A stretch of 64,000 nucleotides of DNA, from assembly GCA_045537495.1 (NCBI GenBank), contig JAZSPN010000021.1, positions 22,634-86,633 of the forward strand. Reading direction: 5' to 3'. Below the pieces are notes generated by a model. The model saw only the letters and a program-made list of their open reading frames with translations, had not been told where the DNA came from and ran no database searches. Positions within the stretch are counted from its first letter, which is position 1, and each line of letters starts with the position of its first letter. A program made the position numbers and the translations under genes. Source of the DNA: UBA1425 sp045537495 (lineage in GTDB: Bacteria > Bacillota > Clostridia > Oscillospirales > Acutalibacteraceae). Positions 24,678 to 33,863 of the stretch are shown piece after piece.

Positions 24678-25886
24678 ATGAAATATGCAATTGTGCTGTA
24701 TGACGGCATGGCGGATTATCCCGTGCCTGCACTGAACGGAAAAACTCCCATGGAAGCGGCACATAAGCCGAACTTCGATGCACTGGCACAAAAGGGTGAA
24801 GTCGGACTTGTAAAGACGGTTGCAGACGGATTAAAGCCCGGAAGCGATATTGCGAATCTCAGTGTTCTCGGCTATGATCCCAAGCTCTATCACAAGGGAC
24901 GTTCACCTCTCGAAGCTGCCAACATCGGAATTCAGATGGCAAAGGACGATGTTGCACTCCGTTGCAACCTGGTAACGCTCAGCGATGAAGAGAAGTATGA
25001 AGATAAAACGATGGTGGACTACTCCGCCGGAGATATAAGCTCTGCGGAGGCGGCAGAAATTATAAAAACGGTTTCCGAGCATTTCGGCAACGACGTCTAT
25101 GCGTTTTATAACGGTGTGAGCTACCGTCACTGCCTTATCGTTCACAAGGGAACGACCGATCTCGGCAAGATGACACCGCCTCACGATATTTCGAAGCGTG
25201 TCATCGGAGAGTATCTTTCAAATCACGAGAATGCCGAAAGGCTTATCGAGATGATGAAGGAAAGCTACGATCTCCTGAAGGATCATCCCGTCAACAAAAA
25301 GCGTATTGCGGAAGGTAAGCTTCCCGCGAATTCCGTATGGTTCTGGGGTGAAGGCACGTGTACGACGCTTCCGCCCTTCGAGGAGCTTTATTCACTCAAA
25401 GGATCGATTATCACCGCGGTAGACCTTCTCGGCGGTATCGGCTTCCTTGCAGGCATGAATACACCGAAGGTGGAAGGGGTAACGGGATATCTCGATACAA
25501 ACTTTGTCGGAAAGGCGAAAGCGGCTGTTGAGGAATGGGAAAACGGACAGGATCTTGTTTATCTTCATTTTGAAGCCCCCGATGAGTGCGGTCACAGAAA
25601 TGAGCCCGAAAACAAGGTGAAAGCAATCGAGCTTATCGATTCTCTTGTTTTGCCCGTGCTTCTCGATTACCTTGAAGATCAGGGTGATTACAAGATTATG
25701 ATTCTCCCCGATCATCCGACTCCCATTGTCACAATGACTCATGCATCCGATCCCGTACCGTACATGATTTACAGCAGTGCTGACGAAAGAATCGGTGTGG
25801 ATTCAATTAATGAAAACTCTGCAAAAGAAACAGGCATTTATATTCCCGACGGCACAAAACTGATGCAAAAGTTTATTGATTTTTAA
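24678..25886 (+). CDS. apgM: Cofactor-independent phosphoglycerate mutase, ApgM type (COG3635)
   Basis: 402 residues, alkaline-phosphatase superfamily. The metal site residues are in VLYDGMADYP at the N-terminus, the probable catalytic Ser is in KPGSDIANLSVLGYDP, and the C-terminal ligands lie in HFEAPDECGHR and ILPDHPTP. The archaeal-type enzyme interconverts 2- and 3-phosphoglycerate. Some bacterial members are proposed homoserine kinases, but no threonine pathway gene is adjacent. The ATG has an AAAGAGG site. The next gene follows after 12 bp. Confidence 0.9.
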   Translation: MKYAIVLYDGMADYPVPALNGKTPMEAAHKPNFDALAQKGEVGLVKTVADGLKPGSDIANLSVLGYDPKLYHKGRSPLEAANIGIQMAKDDVALRCNLVTLSDEEKYEDKTMVDYSAGDISSAEAAEIIKTVSEHFGNDVYAFYNGVSYRHCLIVHKGTTDLGKMTPPHDISKRVIGEYLSNHENAERLIEMMKESYDLLKDHPVNKKRIAEGKLPANSVWFWGEGTCTTLPPFEELYSLKGSIITAVDLLGGIGFLAGMNTPKVEGVTGYLDTNFVGKAKAAVEEWENGQDLVYLHFEAPDECGHRNEPENKVKAIELIDSLVLPVLLDYLEDQGDYKIMILPDHPTPIVTMTHASDPVPYMIYSSADERIGVDSINENSAKETGIYIPDGTKLMQKFIDF

Positions 25887-25898
25887 GGAGAAGATTCC

Positions 25899-27158
25899 AT
25901 GAAAACCAAGGCTGTCCGTTTATACGGTAAAAAAGATCTCCGTCTCGAGGAATTTGAGCTTCCCGAGATCAGAGATGACGAGATCCTGGCAAAGGTGGTT
26001 TCCGACAGCATTTGTATGTCATCGTACAAGGCGTCCGAGCAGGGTGCCGAGCATAAGAGGGTTCCCTTTGATGTTCATGAAAATCCCGTTATCATCGGAC
26101 ATGAATTCTGTGGCGAGCTTGTAAAGGTGGGTGCAAAGTGGGCTTCCCGATACAAGGAAGGCAGTCGTTTTGTTATCCAGCCTGCACTGAACTATAAAGG
26201 CTCTCTCGATGCACCCGGATATTCCTACAGGTATATCGGCGGTGATGCTACATATATCATCATCCCGAATGAAGTTATGCTCATGGATTGCCTTTTGCCG
26301 TACAGCGGAACGGAAATGTATAAAGGTTCGCTTACGGAGCCGTTTTCGTGTGTCATAGGTGCATTCAACGCTTCCTATCACACGACGAGAGGCGAATATA
26401 CTCACAAGATGGGCATACGCGAAGGCGGAAAAATGGCAATACTTGCAGGAGCGGGCCCCATGGGACTTGCGGCAATTGACTATGCCATTCACGGTGAAAC
26501 GAAACCGTCGCTTCTCGTTGTTACCGATATCAACCCGGTACGTCTTTCGCGTGCGGCTTCAATCTTTACGGAAGAAGAGGCAAAGAAAAACGGTGTTGAG
26601 CTTATGTATCTCAACACATGGAACATCAATGCTGCCGAAAAACTGAAATCGGTTTCCTCGGACGGTTTTGACGATGTTTTTGTTCTGGCACCGAACACCT
26701 CTCTTGTCGAAACGGCAGACAAGGTCCTGGCGGCAGACGGCTGTATAAACTTTTTTGCGGGGCCCACGGATCCGAGCTTCTCGGCACCGTTCAATTTCTT
26801 CAATGTTCATTACAGCTCAACTCACGTGGTGGGAACTTCGGGCGGTAACGCTTCCGATATGAGAAAGGCGCTTGAAATGATAAGCGACGGAAAACTCAAT
26901 CCCGCAGCCCTTGTTACCCATGTCGGCGGTCTTGACTGTGTAATCGACACGACGTTGAAGCTTCCCCAGATTCAGGGAGGCAAAAAGCTGATATACACAG
27001 AGATTTCTCTTCCCCTTACGGAAATAGACAGCTTCGAGGAACTCGGAAAAACCGATCCCATGTTCAGGAAGCTTCATGAGATCTGCAAGAAAAATAACGG
27101 TCTTTGGTGCGCCGAAGCGGAGTGTTATCTTTTGAACAATGCTCCGAAAATTTGCTGA
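25899..27158 (+). CDS. Zinc-binding MDR dehydrogenase, sorbose-1-phosphate reductase-like
   Basis: 419 residues, medium-chain dehydrogenase. An N-terminal GroES-like domain contains GHEFCGELVKVG. The NAD(P)-binding Rossmann domain begins near AILAGAGPMGLAAIDYA (about residue 190), with an acidic loop VTDINPVRL consistent with NAD preference. The early SICMSSYKASEQG segment and length resemble L-sorbose-1-phosphate reductase-type proteins, which act on sugar phosphates or alditols; that substrate is an inference. Cys in SICMSS and the GHE motif could be zinc ligands. AAGGAG precedes the ATG. Likely cotranscribed with apgM and the lipoate ligase. Confidence 0.8.
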   Translation: MKTKAVRLYGKKDLRLEEFELPEIRDDEILAKVVSDSICMSSYKASEQGAEHKRVPFDVHENPVIIGHEFCGELVKVGAKWASRYKEGSRFVIQPALNYKGSLDAPGYSYRYIGGDATYIIIPNEVMLMDCLLPYSGTEMYKGSLTEPFSCVIGAFNASYHTTRGEYTHKMGIREGGKMAILAGAGPMGLAAIDYAIHGETKPSLLVVTDINPVRLSRAASIFTEEEAKKNGVELMYLNTWNINAAEKLKSVSSDGFDDVFVLAPNTSLVETADKVLAADGCINFFAGPTDPSFSAPFNFFNVHYSSTHVVGTSGGNASDMRKALEMISDGKLNPAALVTHVGGLDCVIDTTLKLPQIQGGKKLIYTEISLPLTEIDSFEELGKTDPMFRKLHEICKKNNGLWCAEAECYLLNNAPKIC

Positions 27159-27173
27159 CAGAACGGTGATGCA

Positions 27174-27839
27174 ATGCTGTTTTTGACAGAATCCCCATAT
27201 CTCGTACTGCAAAAAAGTAAAGATCCCGAAAATAATATCGCCGCTGAGGAATTTCTTTTTTCACAGCGGCGTGAAAATTTTATATTCATCTGGCAGAATT
27301 CACCGTGCGTTGTGATAGGGAAAAATCAGATCGTGGAAAATGAAGTTGCAAAGGAATACAGAAACACCCTTCCCGTTATAAAAAGAAGTACGGGCGGAGG
27401 GGCTGTTTATCACGACGAAAACAATATCAATTTTTCGTTTATAAAGAATGACAGCTCAATACCGACTCTTGAAAAATTCACACAGCCGATCCGTGATTTT
27501 TTGAAAAGTCTTGGCGTTGAAACAGAGCTGTCGGGAAAAAATGATATTCTTCTCGACGGAAAAAAGATATCGGGTACCGCGAGTCGGATACAAAACGGAA
27601 GAATTCTTTTTCACGGGACGTTGCTTTTTAAGTGCGATTTTGAAAAAATGGAAAAGATACTTACGCCGAACAGGGAGAAGCTTATGGCAAACGGAGTAGC
27701 TTCGGTTAAAGCGAGAGTAGGCGAAATAGCACCGTATTGCAATGTGAAAACGGTTGAAGAATTCCGAAATCTGCTCATAGAATACCTTATGAAAGAAGAA
27801 AAATCGGAAAATATTAACATAAAGTGTAAATATTTTTAA
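27174..27839 (+). CDS. lplA: Lipoate-protein ligase A family, catalytic domain only
   Basis: 221 residues. It matches the BPL/LplA catalytic fold: NIAAEEFLF, CVVIGKNQIVENEV, VIKRSTGGGAVYHDENNINFSFI and GKKISGTASRIQNGRILFHGTLL, which contain the lipoyl-AMP binding loop and the conserved Lys. The separate C-terminal accessory domain of Escherichia coli LplA (about 330 residues in total) is absent; ligases of this short form need a partner or act as transferases. No lipoyl-dependent complex gene is visible in the window. The ATG at 27174 has a weak GGTGA site. The gene ends before an AT-rich gap containing the next promoter. Confidence 0.85.
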   Translation: MLFLTESPYLVLQKSKDPENNIAAEEFLFSQRRENFIFIWQNSPCVVIGKNQIVENEVAKEYRNTLPVIKRSTGGGAVYHDENNINFSFIKNDSSIPTLEKFTQPIRDFLKSLGVETELSGKNDILLDGKKISGTASRIQNGRILFHGTLLFKCDFEKMEKILTPNREKLMANGVASVKARVGEIAPYCNVKTVEEFRNLLIEYLMKEEKSENINIKCKYF

Positions 27840-27866
27840 ATCTTTTGTGAATGTTTAAATTTTTAT

Positions 27867-27895
27867 TTGAAAAACAAGGAAATATGTGGTAGGAT
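27867..27895 (+). promoter_or_regulatory. Promoter upstream of the zinc-ribbon/TPR membrane protein gene
   Basis: TTGAAA (27867-27872) and TAGGAT (27890-27895) with a 17-bp spacer, 35 bp before the ATG. Confidence 0.6.
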
Positions 27896-27930
27896 AGATA
27901 ATGTATTATTATCTGTATCGGAAGGAAAGG

Positions 27931-29427
27931 ATGTTGCGGACCTTGATGGAACAGGAACGTTCGGGATTTTCGGTTCCGAAGGGTAAAAAAGTGTGTTCTG
28001 TCTGCGGTGAGATAAAAAGAACATCTCACTTCGAAGGCAACAGCGACCGTTGCATCGAATGCAACGAAAAGATGCTCAGAACGCATATCAGATGGTACTG
28101 TTTGCCGATAGCGCTGGTTTTTGCAGCGGCATCGGTTATTGCCGTTTATTTTACTTGTCTTACAGTCCCGTTTGTTAAAGCCGTAAACAGTGTAAGTGTT
28201 GCGGTTGATTCCGCTTGTCTTCATGATGCTTTCGATATTTATGAGAATACGGTAATGACTATGGCGGATAAAACCGATACGTCAATCAAAGAGAGGTTTA
28301 CCTTCCTCGGGGAAAAGAAGATTTTTGTGCCCGGAACGGAAACTTTTGAGAAGTACTGTGAAATAAAGGCATACTCCGATTCCGAGTATGAAGCGGGTGT
28401 TCTGGCGAAAGGTCTTTTCAATAAGGATGTCATTAAAGAAAATGACGTTTTTTCAAAGTATGTTTCGGTAAAAGATGCGTATGACAAGGTTTTTTCCAGG
28501 GTGCAGAAAATAAACGAAGCATATCCGTTTACGTCGGGCGAGGATCTCAGATATGATGAGATTATGGCTGAGCTTGAGAATGAAAAACAGAAATGTACAT
28601 CCGATTACGAAAAAGGATATGTCGAGTATTTTAAAGCATCGGTAACGGGGCTTTATTACAGCGGAAAAGAAGAGCTTTACGAAAAGGTGAAGGAATATCT
28701 CGACGAAATGATAGTTTACCTTCCCGGTGAATATCAGGTTTACGGATCCACTCTTGTTTCTGCCGCTTTTGATATGGGCGATTTTGACAAGGCGGCGGAA
28801 ACGGCAAGCTTTGTTCTCACCAAAAACAGAAATATTACGGAAGCCTACGAATGGCTTGCCGAAGCCTATTACAAAAAGGGCGACACGGAAAAAACCTTCG
28901 CGATAATTGAAGAGCTGAATGAATTTTCACCGTCATCGCCCACATACTATAAGCTTTTGATAAAGTATAATCTGCTTGAAGGAAATACGGAAGCTGCCGA
29001 TAAGGCAAGCTTCGACGGCGACAGCGAGAACAGTGAGCTTGCAGATGCCGTTTTCAATCTGTATCTTTCCGGAAAAGAGAGTCAGGTGACAAGAAAGGCA
29101 AAACAGGTGTTTGCCGAAAACATAGACTTTACCGTTTATCAGTGTGCACTTCTGCTTTTGCAGGGGGACGCGGTGACGGCATTCGAGGTTTCGTATAATT
29201 ATGCGTATTATTATGCTTATTATTATGCGTATCTTACGGGGGATACATCTCTTCTTACTCAGGGAGTCATCAATATGACAACTCTTTGTGCACAGCTTGT
29301 CGACGACAAGGAGGCGGTTGACGATGTTTCTCAGTACGGAATGTGCGACGAAACCACACAAAAGGTTATTGACGGTGAGCTTTCGATTGAGGATGTGTTT
29401 ATTAACGGAAAGGCGGAGATAATATGA
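27931..29427 (+). CDS. Membrane protein with N-terminal zinc ribbon and TPR-like region
   Basis: 498 residues. Cys22, Cys25, Cys41 and Cys44 form a CxxC-CxxC zinc ribbon; a single transmembrane helix covers about 54-78. The rest (extracytoplasmic if the N-terminus is inside) is helical with TPR-like pairs such as AAETASFVLTKNRN and AYEWLAEAYYKKGD. Near the C-terminus a run of Tyr and Ala (YNYA, YYYA, YYYA) is encoded by three 12-bp repeats. Function is unknown. The start is set by GGAAGG 5 bases before 27931; an in-frame ATG at 27901 has no such site. It overlaps the next gene by 4 bp (ATGA). Confidence 0.7.
   Translation: MLRTLMEQERSGFSVPKGKKVCSVCGEIKRTSHFEGNSDRCIECNEKMLRTHIRWYCLPIALVFAAASVIAVYFTCLTVPFVKAVNSVSVAVDSACLHDAFDIYENTVMTMADKTDTSIKERFTFLGEKKIFVPGTETFEKYCEIKAYSDSEYEAGVLAKGLFNKDVIKENDVFSKYVSVKDAYDKVFSRVQKINEAYPFTSGEDLRYDEIMAELENEKQKCTSDYEKGYVEYFKASVTGLYYSGKEELYEKVKEYLDEMIVYLPGEYQVYGSTLVSAAFDMGDFDKAAETASFVLTKNRNITEAYEWLAEAYYKKGDTEKTFAIIEELNEFSPSSPTYYKLLIKYNLLEGNTEAADKASFDGDSENSELADAVFNLYLSGKESQVTRKAKQVFAENIDFTVYQCALLLLQGDAVTAFEVSYNYAYYYAYYYAYLTGDTSLLTQGVINMTTLCAQLVDDKEAVDDVSQYGMCDETTQKVIDGELSIEDVFINGKAEII
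29194..29229 (+). repeat. Three in-frame 12-bp repeats inside the TPR-like gene
   Basis: Units TATAATTATGCG, TATTATTATGCT and TATTATTATGCG are adjacent and encode YNYA-YYYA-YYYA. Gain or loss of a unit keeps the reading frame, so length variation between strains is possible. Confidence 0.8.
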
Positions 29428-29969
29428 CGGTTTTGTACCTTATACCGAAGCTTTTGTCTTTGCCGGGAACAGTTATCAGAGCGTTTTATGAACACATAAT
29501 ATTAAAGGTTTTCAAAGTGCCCGTCGAGAACGCTTCATACATGAGGATGAATGAGCTTTTCGGACACGTTGAACACGATCTTGTGACGGGTGTTTCGGGG
29601 AATCTTATTTTCTGCTGTTTGCCGGGATTTCTGCAGGTGCTGTTTGCGTTGCCGATGATGACGGTTTCTTTTTTGCAACTGCACGTTCTCGGGGTTACTC
29701 CGATTGATCCGCAGACGGGTACGGTTTCCGTGATGTTTATAATTTGTGCGGTTCTGAGAATTTTCGGAATCTGGCTTTTGTCAAATGTTTTTCCGCTTTA
29801 CGAGGATTCGCTGAATCTGTTTGAAAAAGTCGGAGAAATCAACGGCTTTAAAAAAGTAATTCTTTACCCGATAGCAACGGTTGTACGCGCAGGAGCATTT
29901 CTTGAGCGTTTCGGACTGACTTTCTGGATTCTCGTTGCCGAAACGGTATTATTGCTTTGGGTGTTTTAG
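29424..29969 (+). CDS. Small integral membrane protein of unknown function
   Basis: 181 residues with at least three likely transmembrane helices: about 60-85 (LIFCCLPGFLQVLFALPMM), 100-120 (VMFIICAVLRIFGIWLL) and 160-180 (FGLTFWILVAETVLLLW). A conserved-looking NELFGHVEHD motif lies before the first helix and YEDSLNLFEKV between the second and third. I do not recognise a family. Its start overlaps the stop of the zinc-ribbon/TPR gene, so the two are probably translated together and may form one membrane complex. Confidence 0.6.
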   Translation: MTVLYLIPKLLSLPGTVIRAFYEHIILKVFKVPVENASYMRMNELFGHVEHDLVTGVSGNLIFCCLPGFLQVLFALPMMTVSFLQLHVLGVTPIDPQTGTVSVMFIICAVLRIFGIWLLSNVFPLYEDSLNLFEKVGEINGFKKVILYPIATVVRAGAFLERFGLTFWILVAETVLLLWVF

Positions 29970-29987
29970 AAATAGGGTGGTTTATAA

Positions 29988-30722
29988 ATGCTGGAATTAA
30001 AAAACATTTCCTTCCGTATAAATGATGACGGAAGAGAAACAGAAATCTTAAATGATATAAGTTATACACTGGAGGATGACAAATTTCTGGTAATAACGGG
30101 ACCTAACGGCGGAGGTAAGTCAACTCTTGCAAAAATCATCATGGGTATCGAAAAACCGACATCGGGACAGATACTTCTGAACGGCAAGGATATCACGGAT
30201 CTCGATATTACGGAGAGGGCACGACTCGGCGTAGGATATGCCTTTCAGCATCCGCCGAGATTCAAGGGGCTTACGGTCAGAAGACTTTTGTCGCTGGCAC
30301 ACGGAAGCGACCTTCCCGAGGACGAGTGCTGTGCATATCTTACCAACGTCGGACTTTGTTCGAGAGAGTATCTCAACAGAGAAGTCGATACATCGCTGTC
30401 GGGCGGCGAGGTCAAGAGAATAGAGATAGCAACACTTATGGCGAGAGATCTCGACGTGGCGATTTTCGATGAGCCCGAGGCAGGTATTGACTTGTGGAGT
30501 TTCACAATGCTTGTTGAAAGCTTCAAGATGATGTGCAGAGGAAGGCATAAGAGTGTTATTCTGATTTCACACCAGGAACGTATTATGCAGCTTGCCGATG
30601 AGATTCTCGTTATTGCAAACGGAAAAATAAGAACTCAGGGAAGCAGAGAAGAGGTATTCCCGAAGCTTCTCGGAGAATTCGGCGATGATTGCGGCTTCAG
30701 AGGAAAGGAGGCACTTTCATGA
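29988..30722 (+). CDS. SufC-like ABC ATPase for iron-sulfur assembly (SmsC)
   Basis: 244 residues. Walker A is GPNGGGKS (38-45), the signature LSGGEVKR is near residue 136, Walker B is VAIFDEPEAGID and the switch His is in ISHQERI. The gene resembles SufC rather than a transport ATPase (VGYAFQHPPRFKGLTV), and its only partner is the SufB/SufD-like gene that overlaps it. It powers scaffold rearrangement during iron-sulfur cluster building. No sufS or sufU is visible, so this fits the minimal two-component SMS system described for archaea and anaerobic bacteria. Confidence 0.85.
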   Translation: MLELKNISFRINDDGRETEILNDISYTLEDDKFLVITGPNGGGKSTLAKIIMGIEKPTSGQILLNGKDITDLDITERARLGVGYAFQHPPRFKGLTVRRLLSLAHGSDLPEDECCAYLTNVGLCSREYLNREVDTSLSGGEVKRIEIATLMARDLDVAIFDEPEAGIDLWSFTMLVESFKMMCRGRHKSVILISHQERIMQLADEILVIANGKIRTQGSREEVFPKLLGEFGDDCGFRGKEALS

Positions 30723-31642
30723 GAGATGATATTGTATCGGGACTCTTGAAGCAGATATCCGATGTTGAAGTCATTCCGACGGACGGTGCTTACAATATCC
30801 GAAGAAACGGTGAAGGTATAGAAAGACGTTCGACGAAGGACGTTGAAATTGTTACGAAAACCGATAAACCCGGAATTGATATCCGTATTGCACCGTTTTC
30901 GAAGGCGGAAAATGTTCACATTCCCGTCGTTATAACGGAATCGGGTATAACCGACAAGGTTTACAATGATTTTTACATAGGCGAAGGTGCCGTTGTTACG
31001 GTGGTTGCAGGTTGCGGAATTCACAATTCGGGATGCGAAACATCTCAGCACGACGGTATACACCGTTTCTTTATCGGAAAGGGTGCACATCTGAAATACA
31101 TTGAAAAGCATTACGGAGAGGGAGAAGGTACGGGAGAAAGAATACTCAATCCCACTACGGTTGTTGACATGGCGGAGGATGCCGTGTGTGAAATGGAATC
31201 GGTACAGATACGCGGTGTCGATTCCACAAAGAGAGAAATGACGGCGAATCTCGACAAGGGTGCAAAACTGATTATTACCGAAAGACTTATGACGCACGGC
31301 AAGCAGTTTGCAAGATCGGACATGGAGATAAATCTCAACGGAGAAGGCGCATCTGCACAGATAATTTCGCGCTCTGTCGGTAAGGATGATTCAAGTCAGA
31401 TTTTCTATCCGAGAGCGGTCGGAAATGCTCCGTGTCAGGCACACGTTCAGTGCGATTCGATAATCATGGACAGTGCAAAGATTCGTTCAATCCCCGAGAT
31501 TTCGGCGAATCACTGTGACGCACAGATTGTTCACGAGGCGGCAATCGGCAGAATAAATAACGATCAGCTTATCAAATTGCAGACACTCGGACTTTGCGAG
31601 AGTGAAGCCGAAGAGATAATCATCGAGGGATTCTTGAAATAA
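30719..31642 (+). CDS. SufB/SufD-family iron-sulfur scaffold protein (SmsB-like)
   Basis: 307 residues, shorter than SufB (about 465) because the N-terminal extension is missing. The beta-helix core is recognisable: VTVVAGCGIHNSG, IHRFFIGKGAHLKYIEKHYGEGE, DKGAKLIITERLMTHG, SRSVGKDDSSQIFYPRA, CDSIIMDSAKIRSIPEI and the C-terminal AAIGRINNDQLIKLQTLGLCESEAEEIIIEGFL, close to the SufB/D end motif. The His in the AAIG region and the late Cys are candidate cluster ligands. AAAGGAGG lies 8 bases before ATG 30719, and the start overlaps the SmsC stop by 4 bp. Confidence 0.88.
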   Translation: MRDDIVSGLLKQISDVEVIPTDGAYNIRRNGEGIERRSTKDVEIVTKTDKPGIDIRIAPFSKAENVHIPVVITESGITDKVYNDFYIGEGAVVTVVAGCGIHNSGCETSQHDGIHRFFIGKGAHLKYIEKHYGEGEGTGERILNPTTVVDMAEDAVCEMESVQIRGVDSTKREMTANLDKGAKLIITERLMTHGKQFARSDMEINLNGEGASAQIISRSVGKDDSSQIFYPRAVGNAPCQAHVQCDSIIMDSAKIRSIPEISANHCDAQIVHEAAIGRINNDQLIKLQTLGLCESEAEEIIIEGFLK

Positions 31643-31657
31643 GAGGAGATGACAACA

Positions 31658-33133
31658 GTGAACAAAACCAAAAATTCAGGCGAATTGAAGCTTAATTACG
31701 GCAAAACGATTCTGATGGGATTTGCGTTTATGGCATCTTCAATCGCATGGGGCGTTTATGATCCCTATGTCACCACGTTGCTTAACAAAATGCTCAGCGC
31801 CTCGGATACCATAGCGCGTTGGAGCATGATGCTGGCGGAAAAATTCCCGTTTTTGCTTACCTTTATGGAGGCACAGGGTGAAAATGTAGGATCGGCAGCA
31901 GCCGGATTTACACTCGTGCCGCTGTTCATCGGTTTTATAATGACATTCGACAATATTTTCGGCGTTATTTTTCAGCCGGCATTCGGAAAGCTTTCCGACA
32001 GATGCCACACACGTTTCGGTAAAAGAAAGCCCTTCATCATGATCGGTGCTCCCGTGGCGGCAATACTGTTCATACTGATTCCGCGTATGCCGAATATACC
32101 GTCACTCATGGCCTGCATAATCGGATTCGTATTTGTTATGTCACTCTGGCGCGCACCTTGCGTTGCGCTGATGCCCGATCTTACACCTCCCGCTCTTCGA
32201 AGCGAGGGTAACTCGGTAATTAACCTTATCGGCGGTGTGGGCGGACTGTTTGCACTTGTTGCGGCAACTATCGTCTGTGCTGTTTTCGGCTTCGATAAGA
32301 GCACACAGGAAGATATCTATATACCCTACGTATTCGCTTTTGCGGCAATCGTCATGGTTCTTTGTACGCTGGTTGTTACATTCTTCGTAAAAGAGCCCGA
32401 CAGCAGACTTTCTGTTGATGCGGTAAAGGAAGCTGATGCCGCACAGAAGAGAAAGATACAGAAAGAAGCTGCCAAGGCGGAAAAAGCGAAGCTTAAAGCG
32501 ATGAAGCTTTCAAAGGCGGAAAGAAGAAGTCTTATACTTATGCTCTGCGGACTGTTTTTCCTCTTCTGCGGCTCAAACTCCATTCAGACATATTTTGCAC
32601 TCTTTGCAGCCGAGATACTCGGCAAGGCAAGCGGTGAAGCTACATTCATGATGACTTTCTTTGCCGTATCGACGGCACTCGGTGCAATCCCCGCGGGATT
32701 CCTCGGCAAGAAGATCGGCAGGAAAAAGACGATCATTCTCGGACTTTCGCTTTTCATTTCCGCATTTATCGTTTATCTTATTGCGGAAAAGATTGCAGGA
32801 TATCCGGTAATTGCTCTCGTATGGGTTGCGCTTGTACTTGGCGGTTTTGCCAACATGATGATAACGGTAAACACTCTTCCTCTTGTTCTTGAGATCGGAG
32901 GACTTGAAAAAGTCGGTACATTTACAGGTTATTACTACACAGCGACGTTCTCTGCACAAATCGCAACTCCCATCGTTTACGGTCTTGTCAGAGTTATTTC
33001 GGGAACGTATGCCTCTCTGTTCATTTACTGTCCCATCTGCTTTGCACTTTCGATGCTTTGCATTTTCGGAGTGCGTCACGGAGAAGCTATACCTGAAGAT
33101 GTTATTAAGGAAATCAAGCTCAACGAAGATTAA
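31658..33133 (+). CDS. MFS transporter, GPH/SLC45-like sugar carrier
   Basis: 491 residues with about 12 membrane helices. Family marks are FDNIFGVIFQPAFGKLSDRCHTRFGKRKPFI after helix 2, where the charged cluster resembles the loop of cation-linked glycoside carriers, and the second-half loop GFLGKKIGRKKTIILG. A central cytoplasmic loop (about 235-285) is rich in Lys and Ala. Cargo is probably a sugar or glycoside, but nothing next to it states which. The GTG at 31658 is preferred because AGAGGAG lies 9 bases upstream; the ATG at 31649 directly touches that site. Confidence 0.82.
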   Translation: MNKTKNSGELKLNYGKTILMGFAFMASSIAWGVYDPYVTTLLNKMLSASDTIARWSMMLAEKFPFLLTFMEAQGENVGSAAAGFTLVPLFIGFIMTFDNIFGVIFQPAFGKLSDRCHTRFGKRKPFIMIGAPVAAILFILIPRMPNIPSLMACIIGFVFVMSLWRAPCVALMPDLTPPALRSEGNSVINLIGGVGGLFALVAATIVCAVFGFDKSTQEDIYIPYVFAFAAIVMVLCTLVVTFFVKEPDSRLSVDAVKEADAAQKRKIQKEAAKAEKAKLKAMKLSKAERRSLILMLCGLFFLFCGSNSIQTYFALFAAEILGKASGEATFMMTFFAVSTALGAIPAGFLGKKIGRKKTIILGLSLFISAFIVYLIAEKIAGYPVIALVWVALVLGGFANMMITVNTLPLVLEIGGLEKVGTFTGYYYTATFSAQIATPIVYGLVRVISGTYASLFIYCPICFALSMLCIFGVRHGEAIPEDVIKEIKLNED

Positions 33134-33155
33134 TAATATTTAGGAGGATAAAAGA

Positions 33156-33863
33156 ATGGCACTTATTGAAGTTGATCATTTGAGCAAATCGTACGGAAGT
33201 CATCTCGTTCTCGATGACATTTCGTTCTCTTTCGAAGGCGGTCAGATTATCGGACTTTTAGGCCCCAACGGAAGCGGTAAAACATCACTTATCAAAATTC
33301 TTGTAGGACTTATCAAGGATTATTCGGGACACGCATATATCGACGGTCACGAAGCGGATCCTCACACAAAGGCGATGGTCGCATATCTGCCCGAAAAAAC
33401 GTACCTTGCAGATTGGATGCGCTGTGTCGATGCCATCGAATATTTTGCGGATTTCTTTGCGGATTTCGACAGGGAAAAGGCGTACAAGATGCTTGACACC
33501 TTCCAGCTTCCTCCCAAGCAGACCATCAAGTCGATGTCGAAGGGAATGCAGGAAAAATTACAGCTTCTGCTTGTAATGTGCAGAAATGCGAAGCTCTACG
33601 TTCTCGACGAGCCTCTCGGCGGTGTCGATCCTGCGGCGAGAGCCTTTATTCTCGATACCATCATGAAGAATCATCCCGAGGGATCAACCATTCTTCTTTC
33701 AACTCACCTTATCTACGACGTCGAAAGAATTTTTGATTCCGTACTCATGATCGGCAGAGGCAAGGTGCTTCTTAAAGCATCCGTCGATGAAGTCAGAGAA
33801 AGCGGACGTACTATTGAAGAATTGTTCAAGGAGGTTTTCCAGTATGCTTGGCAAGTTGATTAA
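33156..33863 (+). CDS. ABC transporter ATP-binding protein
   Basis: 235 residues. Walker A is GPNGSGKT (36-43), the signature is degenerate (SMSKGMQEKLQLL) and Walker B is LYVLDEPLGGVDP, followed by the switch LLSTHLIYDV. This degenerate signature is common in ABC-2 type exporters with short permeases. GGAGG precedes the ATG. The permease gene 33844-34680 overlaps the 3' end by 20 bp, so ATPase and permease are made in a fixed ratio. Substrate unknown; drug, peptide or lipid export are the usual roles. Confidence 0.88.
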   Translation: MALIEVDHLSKSYGSHLVLDDISFSFEGGQIIGLLGPNGSGKTSLIKILVGLIKDYSGHAYIDGHEADPHTKAMVAYLPEKTYLADWMRCVDAIEYFADFFADFDREKAYKMLDTFQLPPKQTIKSMSKGMQEKLQLLLVMCRNAKLYVLDEPLGGVDPAARAFILDTIMKNHPEGSTILLSTHLIYDVERIFDSVLMIGRGKVLLKASVDEVRESGRTIEELFKEVFQYAWQVD

